Position numbers and translations under genes: made by a program. A stretch of DNA of 64,000 nt. It comes from Asparagopsis taxiformis (taxonomy: Eukaryota; Rhodophyta; Florideophyceae; Bonnemaisoniales; Bonnemaisoniaceae). Location of the stretch: NCBI GenBank assembly GCA_030407315.1, contig JALQPE010002338.1, positions 226,409 to 290,408 on the forward strand, given 5' to 3'. How positions within the stretch are numbered: the first letter of the stretch is position 1; the number at the start of each line of letters is the position of its first letter. Positions 28,494-39,434 of this stretch are shown here, piece by piece. The notes below the pieces were generated by a model. It searched no databases. It worked only from the letters and a program-made list of their open reading frames with translations, and was not told where the DNA came from.

Positions 28494-30840
28494 TCAATCT
28501 CTTTCATCATCACTCGTGAGTAACTTCCTTGTCCTATCAACTTCAGTTTTAACAGAAATGATCGTCTCCACAATCTCGACGATTGTTTCTGTATCATTCT
28601 CATCAGTGCCATATACAGCCAATGCTGCAGCTCTCTTTTCCTTGTCTTCCTCGAGCCTTTGCAAAGCGTCGTTGAGAAATCCAAAGTATGCGTCTCTTTG
28701 CTCTTTGCGACGCGCCGCCTTTCCACTGCTCACAGAATCCTTTAAGTCCTTGTCCTCGCGTTCATATCTCTCTCTCTTCGCCTTCAAGGTCTTCTTCACC
28801 TCTTTTTCCTGCTTCGCAGTGAGAAGAGATGGGGGACGAGGCCTCCATGAGAACTGATACAGCATATCGACATTAACCCTGCATAGTTCTTTCCCAGCCA
28901 TTGTCCAAATAATATAACCATTGTCGTTACGATTTCTCCAATATGTTACTGATGTTGTAACAAACCTCCCTGAAGGATCCCACTGAACATCATTACATAA
29001 AAAGTGCTCATCAGATCCTACAGGTTCTGGTGAAGCCTTCTGCTGCGCATCGTTCACATCGTACCATTCCAAGTTTCCGTTTTGGGTGCCCACGGCAGCA
29101 AGGAGAATGAAACGCCCTTTTGGCGACCAGTGAATCTGATTAGCGGTTCTCTTCTCCATAGTGAACAGTTTCTTCAGTTCTCCGTTGGATCCCTCCATTG
29201 TGAAAAAGCTGATATCAGTACGCCCAGGTTGATCACTGAATCCATGAATTACGGCAAACCGATCCCCCTGAGGCTCCCATCCGAATGCGTTCACAGTGTC
29301 CTTCTCCTTATATTCCACCACCTCGACCGGGATATCTCTTGCCTTGACCCGAAACAGCTCGAAATTTGTGAACTGACCTTTCTTACTCTTCGTCAATCGG
29401 TCAACTTTGCAGCACAAAAACTTGCCTTCTTGCTGCCAGTGCAACATGATTGCGGAGACAGAGAAAAGAGCTTTCTGTCGAAGCTCACGTTTAGATGGGA
29501 GTTCTATCAAGGTAACACGGGCAGGAGAGTCATTAACTTCTGGTGTCCAATAAGCCATGATGTTATCCCTTGGTGACCACGAGAAATGACGGATGTGTGG
29601 AACCTTGATAGACTTCTTGTCTACTAAACCCATATCAGGGGTTTGGTAAACTGAAATGGCATTTTCATTCAGCCGTGCGAAATAGTTATCATCATGAGAC
29701 CACTGGAAAATTGGCCAAGGAATGCTGCCATCCGGGCCGATCATTGATCGTGGAGGTCCCATGAACCCACGCTTGCGTTTCCCGGTAAGAATATCCCAGA
29801 TAACAAGCGCTCTTGGGTTTCGCTTGTCGTCTCGCTCCGGTTCTGTACCGTTGAAGGTAATGAGATACTTTTCACAAGGAGAAAAATCAACTAGAGAGAC
29901 TGTATTATGTTCGAATCGCATGACAAGAGCCCACTCTACTTGACCATCCTTCGGCGGAATTCTTCCCCACAACTTGACTCCACGGGGATGGAACGTCGCG
30001 ACATAAGTTCCTTGAGGAGACCATACCGCGGCAGATTCTGTCCATTTCACACGAGCGAAATCCTATTTCACATACAAAGAGGTACAAAACTGTCAGACTC
30101 GGCTTCGGAGGTTTGTTCTCTTTCGAAAATGATAATCTTCGAGCATCAGAAACAGCCTCTTCATATATCCTCAAAGCCTTGACCAGGATGCAGTCCCGGT
30201 AACGCCAAGACATAGGCAACGTTTAAACATGAAAATCGTCATAGCTGAGTGACATATCAAATGTGCGGTATGAACAACTTACCAGTTGTGGTTTGATGAC
30301 ATGATCATGCCAATAGATACTCGTCTCGTCATCATGTCGTATCATGAATTGATCGCGACCGCGTTCATCGAGCAGCCAGCTCTTAAAGTTTGGCCGATCC
30401 ATACTCGCAGTGGGTAAGGGTGGAGGAGGTACAAACTCATCTGGCATAGATTGGAGACGTTCAAGATCGCCTGCTGTACAAGCCCAGAAGCAGTGAGCCC
30501 GATCAAGTTTGAAGTTATGTAGTGCACTCATTGCCTTGTGTGCCTCTTCGGGAGTAATATATTCAGCGAAGGCAAATCCAAGCGTTGAACCATCCTGCCC
30601 TTGCACAAAAGTTAGTCTGGGTTGATCGTTTTCATCACGCCTAAGAGCGGCCACGGCTTCAAACTTTGGAGTGAGCCTGGACACGAGCTTTGGATATTTC
30701 TCAACAGGGATCTTCGGAATATTATCGATCACCACTACACAATCTTTCGCGACGCGCAACATTTCTTCGCGCTTTTGTTGAAAGTCTTCCTCCATTGTAT
30801 TCATGATGGGTTCCTCGACATCAGGTCCGATACCCGGCAT
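28494..30840 (-). CDS. EIF3B: Translation initiation factor eIF3 subunit b, two exons
   Basis: Scaffold of the eIF3 complex on the 40S ribosome. Exon 1 (30840 to 30283) carries the N-terminal RRM (VVVIDNIPKIP, GFAFAEYITPEEA) and ends IYWHDHVIKPQL. A 220-nt phase-0 intron (30282 to 30063, donor GTAAGT, acceptor AATAG) precedes exon 2 (30062 to 28494), which resumes DFARVKWTESAAVWSPQG, the start of the beta-propeller. The propeller contains WGRIPP, FSPCEKYLITFNG, FHWSP-type repeats (QFSWRPRPP). It ends in a charged helix (EKEVKKTLKAKRER) that binds other subunits. Joined length 708 residues, matching plant eIF3b. Human eIF3b shows the same junction (RARWTE... WSPKGTYLATFH). Confidence 0.95.
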
Positions 30841-31366
30841 ATTTGAATGACTGGAATGGAGGCACCAAGGTTCGGGTCAGTCAATACAAGGAATCGAACA
30901 CCTTAATGCAGACCGAAACTCGTTCAGAAGGGCTGCACTAATGTGGACGAGGGCAAACGCACGGATCAGCTCGGGCAGAGGAAAGGAATGGAAAAAGCCA
31001 GCTGCTATTGTTGGTAGAGTTCTGCACTGAAGATGGCATTCGTCTCGAACGGAACAAACCAATATGATAACACGAGCAGCCGACGGCGATAATACATGAG
31101 AAACATTTCAAAATCGCATCAATTGCTAAAATAAAAAGAATATTTAGGGTAAATTTAGTTTATCCAGTGGTCCCTCCGGGCCGCCCAGATTAGGAGCTGC
31201 CTGGACCACGGACCTCATCACCAGACACACCATACGTACGTTGCATTCTCAAGCGTTGTCGGATAAAGCCACGAAATCATCGTGTGCAAACAAGCATTCT
31301 TCCCCAAGTTAACGTTAGAGTTGCGTGGCTGCTCAGTTTTGGCAATTCGATCTGGACTTTCAGATA
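30841..31366. other. Divergent promoter region
   Basis: 526 bp between eIF3b (-) and the CMC1-like gene (+). The frame before 31367 is open only through a GTG at 31325. No other feature. Confidence 0.4.
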
Positions 31367-31669
31367 ATGTCTCAACCGAAGAAAACGGGGCCAGTTTCTG
31401 CTGAAGAATATCAAGACCTGATAAATGCGCGGGGAAACACAGATCCGGTACCAATTCTCAAACATAAAGCTGAGAATCGTGTCATGCGCGAGTTGAAAGA
31501 AGTGGCATTGAGAGGTTGCGAGGAGCAAGTACGAGTGTTTGCAAAATGCGCGGAGGGAAAACTGCTTTCTGTCGTTTGGCACTGTCGCGCATTCAGCAAA
31601 GCTGTTGATGCTTGCATGCATAGCATTGGACAAGACGAAGCTTTAAAAGACGAAATGATGAGACGGTAG
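31367..31669 (+). CDS. CMC1/COX-assembly twin Cx9C protein
   Basis: 100 residues, the size of Cmc1/Cmc2 mitochondrial intermembrane-space proteins, which help cytochrome-c-oxidase assembly and copper handling and are imported by Mia40. Twin Cx9C: CEEQVRVFAKC and CRAFSKAVDAC, with a further Cys between them as part of the helix-loop-helix (SVVWHC). N-terminal segment charged, no cleavable leader, as expected for Mia40 substrates. First ATG at 31367 gives MSQPKKTG. Cmc1 rather than Cmc2 is suggested by the length and the early HKAENRVMRELKE helix, but the paralogue is not certain. Confidence 0.82.
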   Translation: MSQPKKTGPVSAEEYQDLINARGNTDPVPILKHKAENRVMRELKEVALRGCEEQVRVFAKCAEGKLLSVVWHCRAFSKAVDACMHSIGQDEALKDEMMRR

Positions 31670-31984
31670 GAAGCGAAATGAACATGATATTTTCTCCGAT
31701 GGGGTCGGCGAATATGCGATTTTATTGACAGAACGTGTGATATGATTTGTTGATCAGACATGGTGCGAATTTCCCGAGGGCTGTCAAAGGATATCGCGAA
31801 TCGTCAAACTTGAAAAACGCGGAGAAGAAAAATTGAGGTAAGCCGGACGTTTATTTCCATTGTTTTGGTCGCTGAATCAAAAGCAACATACTGAATTGCA
31901 ACGCGATCAAAGTTGTCGTACAGGTTTGCTGAATTTATGTCCACCACATTTGGAATTGGTTGATGACCTGGTCCTCAAATGTAT
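31670..31984. other. Convergent 3' region
   Basis: 315 bp between the CMC1-like gene and the four-TM gene; nothing recognised. Confidence 0.4.
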
Positions 31985-32476
31985 CTATTGTTGTTTCAAA
32001 GATTGAGACTGCTTCAATACATTGATGATGCGATTGGATACTTGCCATGCAGTGAGTAAGGGGATGAAAAGCCACATACTATTCATGACACTTACCGCAA
32101 TACGCGTGGAGGGAACAAGATAGTCTTGTGAATACACGAGATAAATGACAGTCTTGGTAGCAACGAAAATGGCATGACAAATAGTCAGCAAGGCAAACGA
32201 TGATTTGTGCGCGTATCTCTTGAAGCAGATATAGAAATAGAGGCAAAGCGAGATGTCCACAATGCCAAGTTGGTATATGTAATGCACAAGTTTGTTGCTT
32301 GTGTCACAAAATAACAAATCGAGAGTGCAATAGTAGTTGAATGGACCGAACATCCACGCCAAGTCTCCTGTTACCGAGCGCGGGCGCAAAAGCACAAAGA
32401 GGACATCACCTGGGCAGATGATGAGGTTGAAGGCATACCAAATAGCAAGCCACTGAGGAACAAGTTGTCCATCCAT
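31985..32476 (-). CDS. Four/five-TM membrane protein of unknown function
   Basis: 163 residues with hydrophobic segments at about 8-28, 45-62, 66-88, 95-118 and 128-148. Near the N-terminus it reads NLIICPGDVLFVLLRPRS, then DLAWMFGPFNYYCTLD. This W/N..D..F.LLRPRS..GDL...W.PY pattern recalls uncharacterised polytopic proteins in fungi and algae, some compared with EXPERA (emopamil-binding) folds. That link is from memory and is unverified. Basic C-terminus (KQSQSLKQQ). Single exon; first ATG. Confidence 0.6.
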   Translation of the reverse strand: MDGQLVPQWLAIWYAFNLIICPGDVLFVLLRPRSVTGDLAWMFGPFNYYCTLDLLFCDTSNKLVHYIYQLGIVDISLCLYFYICFKRYAHKSSFALLTICHAIFVATKTVIYLVYSQDYLVPSTRIAVSVMNSMWLFIPLLTAWQVSNRIINVLKQSQSLKQQ

Positions 32477-32890
32477 TGATAAATGTACAGTTCAAGTTGC
32501 GAGTTGGATTGTCAGAAGAGACCGCTTCTATGCACTCGATTTTAGTCCATCACAAGGAAGGTTTCCAAGTTGAGGTAATGACAGAAACATGCTTTACAGC
32601 GCAACGCTAACACGGGCTCTGAAAACGAGTAGTGCACTCAATTCTAAAATCGATTTCCGTGTGGCATGTATGATAATTCTTGGTCTCCCCATTTTGATCC
32701 AATTGCAACACATTGGATCAAATTTCGAGGCAGCGAAACATTCGCATGATCTCCCAACCAGCCAAAACACCGACGTTATTTACGGCGGCGTGCCGGCATG
32801 CGAGCCCGATCGTACGCCTATATAAACAGAGCGTCATTCGTTCCAAACCCATTATGGCTACAAACGATGTAACCATTCGATTGTTTGGAG
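32477..32890. other. Divergent promoter region
   Basis: 414 bp between the four-TM gene (-) and phosphoribosylanthranilate isomerase (+). An ATG at 32853 opens a different, non-homologous frame over the isomerase start and could act as an upstream ORF. Confidence 0.4.
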
Positions 32891-33616
32891 ATGGCGAAAC
32901 AAACTCGCTTATCGTTCATCGTACCGGTTATGCAAATCGCTGGGTCATCTAATGGTCCAGCAGCGGTTAAGGTTTGCGGAGTAGTACACCCGGATGATGC
33001 CGCTCTAGTGGGCAAGCTCTCCGGTGACACCCTCCCGCCGCAGACAGATCTCCTGATAGGTATGATCCTCTGGCCTGGATCGCGTCGTGCAGTGAGCTTG
33101 CAGGTTGCTCGGGAAATATCCAGAGTTAGCAGAGCCTATGGCGCCACTCCTGTAGCCGTCTTTGTCGACGAAACAGTTGACGAAATGCAGCAAATTTGCT
33201 CTCAGTGTGACATCAACACAGCGCAGCTGCATGGGAAGATCGCCAGACGTAATGTCGCCAATTACGCTGGATCATCAGCTCTATCATGGATCACTGTTAA
33301 GGATGTTACCCATGCAGGTGATATCGTGAAGGACCAAGGCATAGACGTTGCCGACACTGTCGATCCGCTTTGGACATTGTACGATGCCAAAGGTGGTGGT
33401 ACGGGCAAAGCATTTGATTGGAATGCATTTGTTCCTCCTCCGCGCCCATGGCTACTTGCGGGTGGCCTTGGGCCCGACAATGTGCACGATGCTGTGACCT
33501 GTTTGCGTCCGTCGGGTCTAGATGTAGCAAGCGGTGTTGCAAAGGAGGATCTCTGTCGCAAGGATGCGACAAAGCTCCGTCAGTTCCTTGAGCGCACCGT
33601 GGAAGCTTACTCTTAG
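32891..33616 (+). CDS. TRPF: Phosphoribosylanthranilate isomerase
   Basis: Third committed step of tryptophan synthesis: Amadori rearrangement of N-(5'-phosphoribosyl)anthranilate to CdRP. 241 residues from the ATG at 32891. Motifs in order: VKVCGVVHPDDA (catalytic Cys; family KICGxTxxEDA), VAVFVDETVDEM, INTAQLHG (QLHG), the catalytic Asp region VADTVDP, and phosphate-binding LAGGLGPDNV with GLDVASGV. It is monofunctional, not fused to IGPS or tryptophan synthase. The first 25 residues (MAKQTRLSFIVPVM) could be a short plastid leader. An overlapping out-of-frame ATG at 32853 may be regulatory. Confidence 0.92.
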   Translation: MAKQTRLSFIVPVMQIAGSSNGPAAVKVCGVVHPDDAALVGKLSGDTLPPQTDLLIGMILWPGSRRAVSLQVAREISRVSRAYGATPVAVFVDETVDEMQQICSQCDINTAQLHGKIARRNVANYAGSSALSWITVKDVTHAGDIVKDQGIDVADTVDPLWTLYDAKGGGTGKAFDWNAFVPPPRPWLLAGGLGPDNVHDAVTCLRPSGLDVASGVAKEDLCRKDATKLRQFLERTVEAYS

Positions 33617-33891
33617 TATCGATAACTGTCACATCCCTGTGACCCATATGCATCTAGTGTGTACCAGGCTTTCGCTGTCAGTGCGTTGTAGCCCGGAAGG
33701 AATACTGGTGCAATAGGAAAATGGCGAGTATTTTATGAGTCAAATTGCATCCTTTGTTTCTATCAAAGCAGATGTGCCACTCTCTCCATACATTTACGTC
33801 TCAGTTACCGTGACGTTAATATGCTTGTACAGTAAGTCGCTCCTGCCTATTGATATTATTTTAGAATGTTTATCACACCAACTCTACCCTC

Positions 33892-35088
33892 TCACAAATC
33901 ATGCATCCACTGAGCTGCCTGCTTGGCGTAGTACGTTAGGATAGCGTCAGCCCCAGCACGCTTGAAGCACAAGAGCGCTTCGAGTACAGCCTCCTTCTCA
34001 TCTAACCATCCCCTCTCAGCTGCGGCCTTCAGCATAGCATACTCCCCGGACACGTGATAGGCTGAAATCGGCAAATCAGTGTTATCCTTCAGTAAACGGA
34101 TAATATCCAGGTACGGCATACCAGGTTTCACCATGAGCATATCTGCACCTTCGGCAACATCGAGCGAAGCCTCTATGAGTGCCTCGCGACTATTTGCAGG
34201 GTCCATCTGGTACGTCTTCTTGTTCGCCGGGGCGTTGGACGATTCCCGCGGTGCCGAGTCCAGTGCATCTCTGAACGGCCCGTAGAATGCAGACGCATAC
34301 TTGGCAGTATAGGCAACAATCGACACATCTGTGAACCCATTAGAATCAAGTGCATCACGGATTGCGCCTACACGCCCGTCCATCATGTCAGAAGGAGCAA
34401 CCACGTCCGCACCAGCACGCGCTTGGCAAACTGCCTGGCGGCAAAGTTGTTCAATAGTCTCATCGTTGAGAATTCGTCCCTTTCCCCCATCACCGAGGTT
34501 ATCAGAAGAAACTATGCCATCATGGCCCTGATCTGAGTATGGATCGAGTGCAACATCAGTCCAAACGGATACGCCCGGATAGCGGCTCTTGATCGCTGAG
34601 ATAACCTGCGGCACCAATCCATCTGGATTGTAGCATTCATCTGCCGAGTTTGTCTTGAGCAGATCGGGAATTTTGGGGAAAATGACAACAGATTGAACTC
34701 CAAGAGCGGCAGCTTCACCAACCTCTCGGAGCGCCGATTCAACAGAATGGCGTTCACAGCCTGGCATAGATGGAATGGGCTCGTTGTAGTCTAGGGTATG
34801 AATAAAGAGAGGATAGATGAAATTTGAGGGCAGGACAATGTTTTCACGAACCATGGAGCGTAATCCTTCATTCTTGCGATTACGACGCGGTCGGGGACGC
34901 TGTGGAACCCAGATCTTTCCATTGTCATTGACGCGGAGACCGTGGACGGGCTCCTTGAGTAACTTGTTGTTGGTTGCAGTCGCTGTGACAGTGAAAGGCG
35001 AATTTCGAGAACTGGGGGCGCATTTTGCGACAGCGGTACCGATGAACTCCTTAGAGAGGACCGGTGAACTTGTTACGAAGGCTTGCAT
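33892..35088 (-). CDS. HEMB: Delta-aminolevulinic acid dehydratase, plastid type
   Basis: Porphobilinogen synthase condenses two ALA for haem, chlorophyll and bilins. 398 residues; the first 45 (MQAFVTSSPVLSKEF, S/T/A/K-rich) form a plausible plastid leader, then PRPRRNRKNEGLRSMVREN starts the enzyme. The metal-binding loop reads DVALDPYSDQGHDG: aspartates and alanine replace the three cysteines of the zinc (animal) type, so it is the Mg-dependent plant/algal type. Schiff-base lysines lie in AYTAKYASAFYGP and MLMVKPGMPYLD. Ends AYHVSGEY. Single exon. Together with the leader this is the strongest sign of a plastid. Confidence 0.96.
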   Translation of the reverse strand: MQAFVTSSPVLSKEFIGTAVAKCAPSSRNSPFTVTATATNNKLLKEPVHGLRVNDNGKIWVPQRPRPRRNRKNEGLRSMVRENIVLPSNFIYPLFIHTLDYNEPIPSMPGCERHSVESALREVGEAAALGVQSVVIFPKIPDLLKTNSADECYNPDGLVPQVISAIKSRYPGVSVWTDVALDPYSDQGHDGIVSSDNLGDGGKGRILNDETIEQLCRQAVCQARAGADVVAPSDMMDGRVGAIRDALDSNGFTDVSIVAYTAKYASAFYGPFRDALDSAPRESSNAPANKKTYQMDPANSREALIEASLDVAEGADMLMVKPGMPYLDIIRLLKDNTDLPISAYHVSGEYAMLKAAAERGWLDEKEAVLEALLCFKRAGADAILTYYAKQAAQWMHDL

Positions 35089-35693
35089 TTGGATTGTGAG
35101 TGCAAAACTGGTTAGGTGGGCGAGGAAGGGTTACGGCGTGCAAGCGATGGGATGTGGTGCGATATGACGCTGCTGTGGCTGTTGGGTCTCGAAACGGTAG
35201 ATACTGTGGCTTTTCACAGCTCTATAGCTGTGAAGAGTGGGGACAGGTTTTCCGAGATTATCCCGAAACCTGAACCTCGTGAGCTTCCTTTAGGTTTCAC
35301 CCAATTTATTTCATCATCTTCAAGATTATGCAAAATCCTTTTAAACTTTCATACATTTAGGCTGCTCGAAGATAAGTTTCCAGAGAAATTTCCCAAAATT
35401 TTCCAATTTTTCAATTTTGAAACTATGAACCTGTATTGTTCTACTGTCAATTCTTTTCGACCTTGTCCTGTGCAGCTTTTCCGGTTGTTCACACACAAAC
35501 TGAGAGCAGAGCCCATTGTTGGGCACGGAAAAGATACGATCAGACGGTAGATGCACGGTAACCATGATGGAAATCATAATCGAGATGAATACAAGGCAGT
35601 ACTTTTAGATTCAACCAGGTTAGGTGTTTACGAAATTAATTACTCTCTATGTGCCAATATGCTGTACATGACGGGGCCATCTGCAGAGCCCAG
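35089..35693. other. Intergenic region
   Basis: 605 bp upstream of HemB and downstream of the tetraspanin-like gene. AT-rich (35330-35420). Nothing recognised. Confidence 0.4.
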
Positions 35694-36377
35694 TTACAGC
35701 AGACAAGTTACGAAAATATCTAGCAGCACAGTCGCTGCAACAACTGCAGACCCGATACCGATCGGCAGGAAAACGTCGTTGATGTTATCCCTGATCTTGT
35801 TGTAACAGCCGATTGCGGGGTCTCTGTTTACATCGCATGGAGCACATGATAGAGCGTTACCACAGCCCTCTTCTCTACCAAGAACGCACTGTGCACAATC
35901 ATTGTCATCGAAACCTCTGCATTCGAACCGTTGCTCAATTTCGCAAACCTCCTCCGGTACCGATGCAACGGTTCTATCCCAGGCCTCAGAAATGAAATCC
36001 CTAACCGTATCGGAATCGCCTCTGCTAACGATGATGAAACTGATTACGGAGATGAAAATCAAGGCGATGAGAATAAGTGTGGCCATGATGACGTAGACGA
36101 CGCGGAAAGAAGCGCCTACACACTTTCTGGACATGCCAATGAGGGAAGCGATTGCGGCAAAAAGAACGAAGCCACCAACGGCAATAGCACCTATACCAAG
36201 GTTGAGCGCAACGTTGAGAATACTCTCGCCAGAATATTCCAGGTCGAGCGGTCCGCCATTGTCGGTAACCTGCAACCAGATACCCACGGCAATGAGAGCG
36301 CCACCAGCCAGAAGCAGCAAAATGGCGATGATGGAGTGATAGACGGAGACGAAACGATTCCTTTCATGTTTGCCCAT
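35694..36377 (-). CDS. Tetraspanin-like four-TM protein
   Basis: 227 residues from the ATG at 36377. TM helices at about 9-32, 50-75, 85-110 and 202-224. A small extracellular loop follows TM1 and a large loop of about 90 residues lies between TM3 and TM4, the tetraspanin layout. The large loop is cysteine-rich (FECRGFDDNDCAQC, GCGNALSCAPC, GCY), but the diagnostic CCG is missing, so it is tetraspanin-like rather than a proven member. Acidic positions inside TMs are absent. The frame continues upstream to 36593 with a P/S/T-rich stretch, probably leader RNA. Tetraspanins organise membrane microdomains; no partner is evident. Confidence 0.75.
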   Translation of the reverse strand: MGKHERNRFVSVYHSIIAILLLLAGGALIAVGIWLQVTDNGGPLDLEYSGESILNVALNLGIGAIAVGGFVLFAAIASLIGMSRKCVGASFRVVYVIMATLILIALIFISVISFIIVSRGDSDTVRDFISEAWDRTVASVPEEVCEIEQRFECRGFDDNDCAQCVLGREEGCGNALSCAPCDVNRDPAIGCYNKIRDNINDVFLPIGIGSAVVAATVLLDIFVTCLL

Positions 36378-37994
36378 GGTTGACGTTGAGATTGTTTGCG
36401 GTTGCGGTGGTGCGAGCTGGGACGGCGGTGGTGGGATATGAGGATTTACGAGGGGTGAGTGCACACTGGCTGAGATAGGGGTTTTATAGTTGGGAGTGGT
36501 TGTACATATCAACAGTGTGCGGTTTTGGAGGGTGTGTCTGCGCTGTGGTTTGATGAGCATAGTGCACTGATTCGACCGACTTGCGTACAACACTTGAGTC
36601 AGCTTCTGTCAGCAAAGCTGAATGCAAGTAAAATTTTGGGCACCTTACATTGCTGGACCGATGCGCCGAGAATGGGAATGTTTGAGGTATCGAGTTGATT
36701 TTCCAACTAGGATATGACATGCGTACAGCGTCAGCCAGCAAGTTGTAACCAATCACTGACGTCGCTGTACGCGTTTAGAATAGTAAAAAAAGATGATTGG
36801 TTGCTTTGCGATTGTCGAGGCCCGGCAGCAGTGCTTCTCTCGTCAGGCACACGGGTGCGGCGCAGAGTTTTGCATCGCGACAAGTTGTGAAGAAGCGCCA
36901 CTGTGGTCGGGCGACGGTCATTGTTGTTCTCAGAATCATTTTTCATGAAAAAAAACTGGTAACGTCGTTCATTACAGCATGCCATGCCGTATTTGCATCA
37001 CCTTGATCCATAAACAGTCCGTAACTAACACATGGTCCTTTCCCATGCAGATATATCGAAGCATCATGGCTGGTTTCAATCTAAATTAGCGGCGATACTC
37101 GTGTCGTGTACCACCGCATGCAATAATCGATCACACGTCTACAATAGACTCGCACATTATTATCAACGCACGCGATGCCCATGATCCTCTACAGGACTCG
37201 TTGGCTTCCTGGGTGACGTCACACCATGTGCACCTTGGACAGCACCTCGCTCACTTCTCTTCTATTCATCTTCCGAATCGCGCGCGCTGTGACTCGCTGT
37301 CCAACTTTTTCGTGACGAAATGAAACGTTTGGGAATGAACAAAGTAGTGCTTCTCAACCCATTTCATCTTCCCCTCGTCAACGGTAAATATAGACAGACA
37401 CCTCCAATACTGAAATTATATACCAGCAATTTGCCCAGCAGGGAAACATCAATCGTCCGAAGTACCGTATCTTTCCAAAGTGGTTTAAAATTGTGTTCAT
37501 CCCAAGTGCAACTACTTGGGAGGGGGGGTGCCACACCAGTGTATACTTTAACGTTCCTGGTCACACTCGAGCAGCGAAAGAGAGAGCAGAATACACACAC
37601 AGCACATTCGGCTGAGACTTGGTGATCTGCAAATGATTTACAGTTCATGGTCAGGTCTTACAGTACACTCTTCGATTTCATTCGACTGTGAATCATTTTC
37701 CAGCAAAATTAGCACGCAAAGATCGAAACAGTTGTGTGGATGCAATATTTGATCCTCGGCCTTTGTCAGCCGTATTCGACTCTGCCGCTGCGTCAACGTT
37801 TCGTCATAACTCGTTCGCACAGCTTCAGATAACCCGCGCAACACTTCAAGCCCTAGATAGATCATCCAGATCGGCATTATTTTCTTCCCCTTGCACCCTA
37901 GAACGACCATCTTAATCGCGTCACAAACCATTTCAACTTTTTGTCCACAGCCCCCAATCCCGCACCTGCGGGTCGCATAAATTCCGCCACAGTC
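36378..37994. other. Long divergent intergenic region
   Basis: 1617 bp between the tetraspanin-like (-) and coiled-coil (+) genes. A 97-codon minus frame at 37638-37931 (two hydrophobic patches) has no relatives I know and overlaps the next promoter, so I left it out. A TGACGTCA palindrome lies at 37214-37221. Confidence 0.4.
37214..37221. promoter_or_regulatory. CRE-type palindrome TGACGTCA
   Basis: Perfect 8-bp binding site of CREB/ATF/TGA-class bZIP factors, 774 bp upstream of the coiled-coil gene. TGACGTCG also occurs near 36758. A chance occurrence is possible. Confidence 0.3.
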
Positions 37995-39179
37995 ATGGCA
38001 GCTCGCACTTTCATTCTATTGCTGCTTTGCCTAACAATACATCTGTCCTCCGTGCAAGCAGCGCAACAAGTGCAACAAATTATTCAGTCCCAATCCAAAG
38101 AAACTTTGACAATTAAGAATAAGCTTGAAACCGCCGAAGGTCGTGTCAGCGACCTCATCTCCCGCTTGGATTCCGTCTCCGATGATGCTACTCGTGCCAA
38201 GAATGAAATCCATTCCACACTCATGGAGGTTTGGAAGATTGTCGATTTGCTCGGCCGTGACCGCTGCGGCGACGTAGTGGACAAGGTGCGCGTCGCACAA
38301 AAGAAGGCAGAGACCAAGGTTACAGAGCTTCAGGATGAAATTCGCTTGCACTTGAAGGAGATCGAAGAGCTTAAACTTGACCTCGTGAAGAGAGATGACT
38401 CTGTTATCACTTTGCAGACCGAGATCAAGACAGAACGTTCCCGAAGGGAGACGCTCGAGTCGGAGGCAAGAGATTTGAGAGATAAACTCCATTGGGCATC
38501 AGCTGTTTCCAATGAAACCCAAAAGTATGAACTTGTTGCTGAGCGCTTGCAAGCGCTACTCGTCGTCGTTACTGAGAGGACACAGCTCTTGACCCGCCTG
38601 CTCACTATGGTTGGTGATGCACAAAGCGGATTCTCCGAGTGGCGCGAAGAAATCTCATCATTGACAGGCATTGTCCGTGATGCGGAGCGCGATTTTTCGG
38701 GTGGATATCAGGATGCGGCTGTGGATGGCCTACGAAAACATACATTGGAACTGGAGCGTCAATTGAAAGATGCCCTACGCGGCAAGGAGTCCTTAGCGGA
38801 CGAAAGAAACTCGTTGAAAAAGTCTCTTGATTCTATGCAAGCCAAACTTTCGGCAGGGGCATCTTTCATAACTGGAAGTTCTGGTAGTGGCAGGAAGGAA
38901 CGTATAGTCATACAATCGGAGCGAACAAATGTTGTTGGCGCTGCGACGCTTGTGATTATTTCTGCTTGTACAGGCGCGATTGCAGTGTATTTGTTGGGTG
39001 CGTGGCAGCAGAATAGGGATGCGCCACCGACTCAGCCAGAGAAGTATGGATTCACCCCAACTTCTGGTAGGCCATCGCCTAGTTTCCATCACTCACCGGG
39101 GAGCCCGCTTCAATATGTGAATAATGGAAGTGCATCAAAGTCTCTTGGGTCTCGAGGTAGCACACCGAGGCGGTACTAA
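37995..39179 (+). CDS. Secreted/ER coiled-coil protein with one C-terminal TM
   Basis: 394 residues. Start MAARTFILLLLCLTIHLSS followed by VQAAQQ is a clear cleavable signal peptide; the frame upstream lacks an ATG. Residues 30-300 are almost entirely helical with heptads (KVTELQDEIRLHLKEIEELK, then KTERSRRETLESEARDLRDK), a long coiled coil. One TM helix (about 319-341, ATLVIISACTGAIAVYLLG) precedes a S/P/G-rich cytosolic tail ending GSRGSTPRRY. This type I topology puts the coiled coil in the ER/Golgi lumen or outside the cell, which is unusual, since golgins face the cytosol. No family recognised. Confidence 0.75.
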   Translation: MAARTFILLLLCLTIHLSSVQAAQQVQQIIQSQSKETLTIKNKLETAEGRVSDLISRLDSVSDDATRAKNEIHSTLMEVWKIVDLLGRDRCGDVVDKVRVAQKKAETKVTELQDEIRLHLKEIEELKLDLVKRDDSVITLQTEIKTERSRRETLESEARDLRDKLHWASAVSNETQKYELVAERLQALLVVVTERTQLLTRLLTMVGDAQSGFSEWREEISSLTGIVRDAERDFSGGYQDAAVDGLRKHTLELERQLKDALRGKESLADERNSLKKSLDSMQAKLSAGASFITGSSGSGRKERIVIQSERTNVVGAATLVIISACTGAIAVYLLGAWQQNRDAPPTQPEKYGFTPTSGRPSPSFHHSPGSPLQYVNNGSASKSLGSRGSTPRRY

Positions 39180-39434
39180 GTGTTGACTTTGCGGATTGAA
39201 GTGTTTGTCGTTGTGCACAGATAAAATCACCAAAATCGTAACGCAAGCAATCAAGCTACCACGACTGCTGGAAGCCGGCAGACTGATCCGCAAGATCGGA
39301 GGGAATATTTGTAAACGAATAAAAGACTATGGGCTTAGTTAAGCAACAAGAAAGAAATGTTTACACTGCTACACATCGTAAAAAGCATGCAGCGATTCGC
39401 CAACCAACTGTAACTATCCTATACATACAGCCAT

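Noticed and set aside
37638..37931. 97-codon minus-strand frame
   Set aside because: No known family, and it overlaps the presumed promoter of the coiled-coil gene. Kept out for lack of support.
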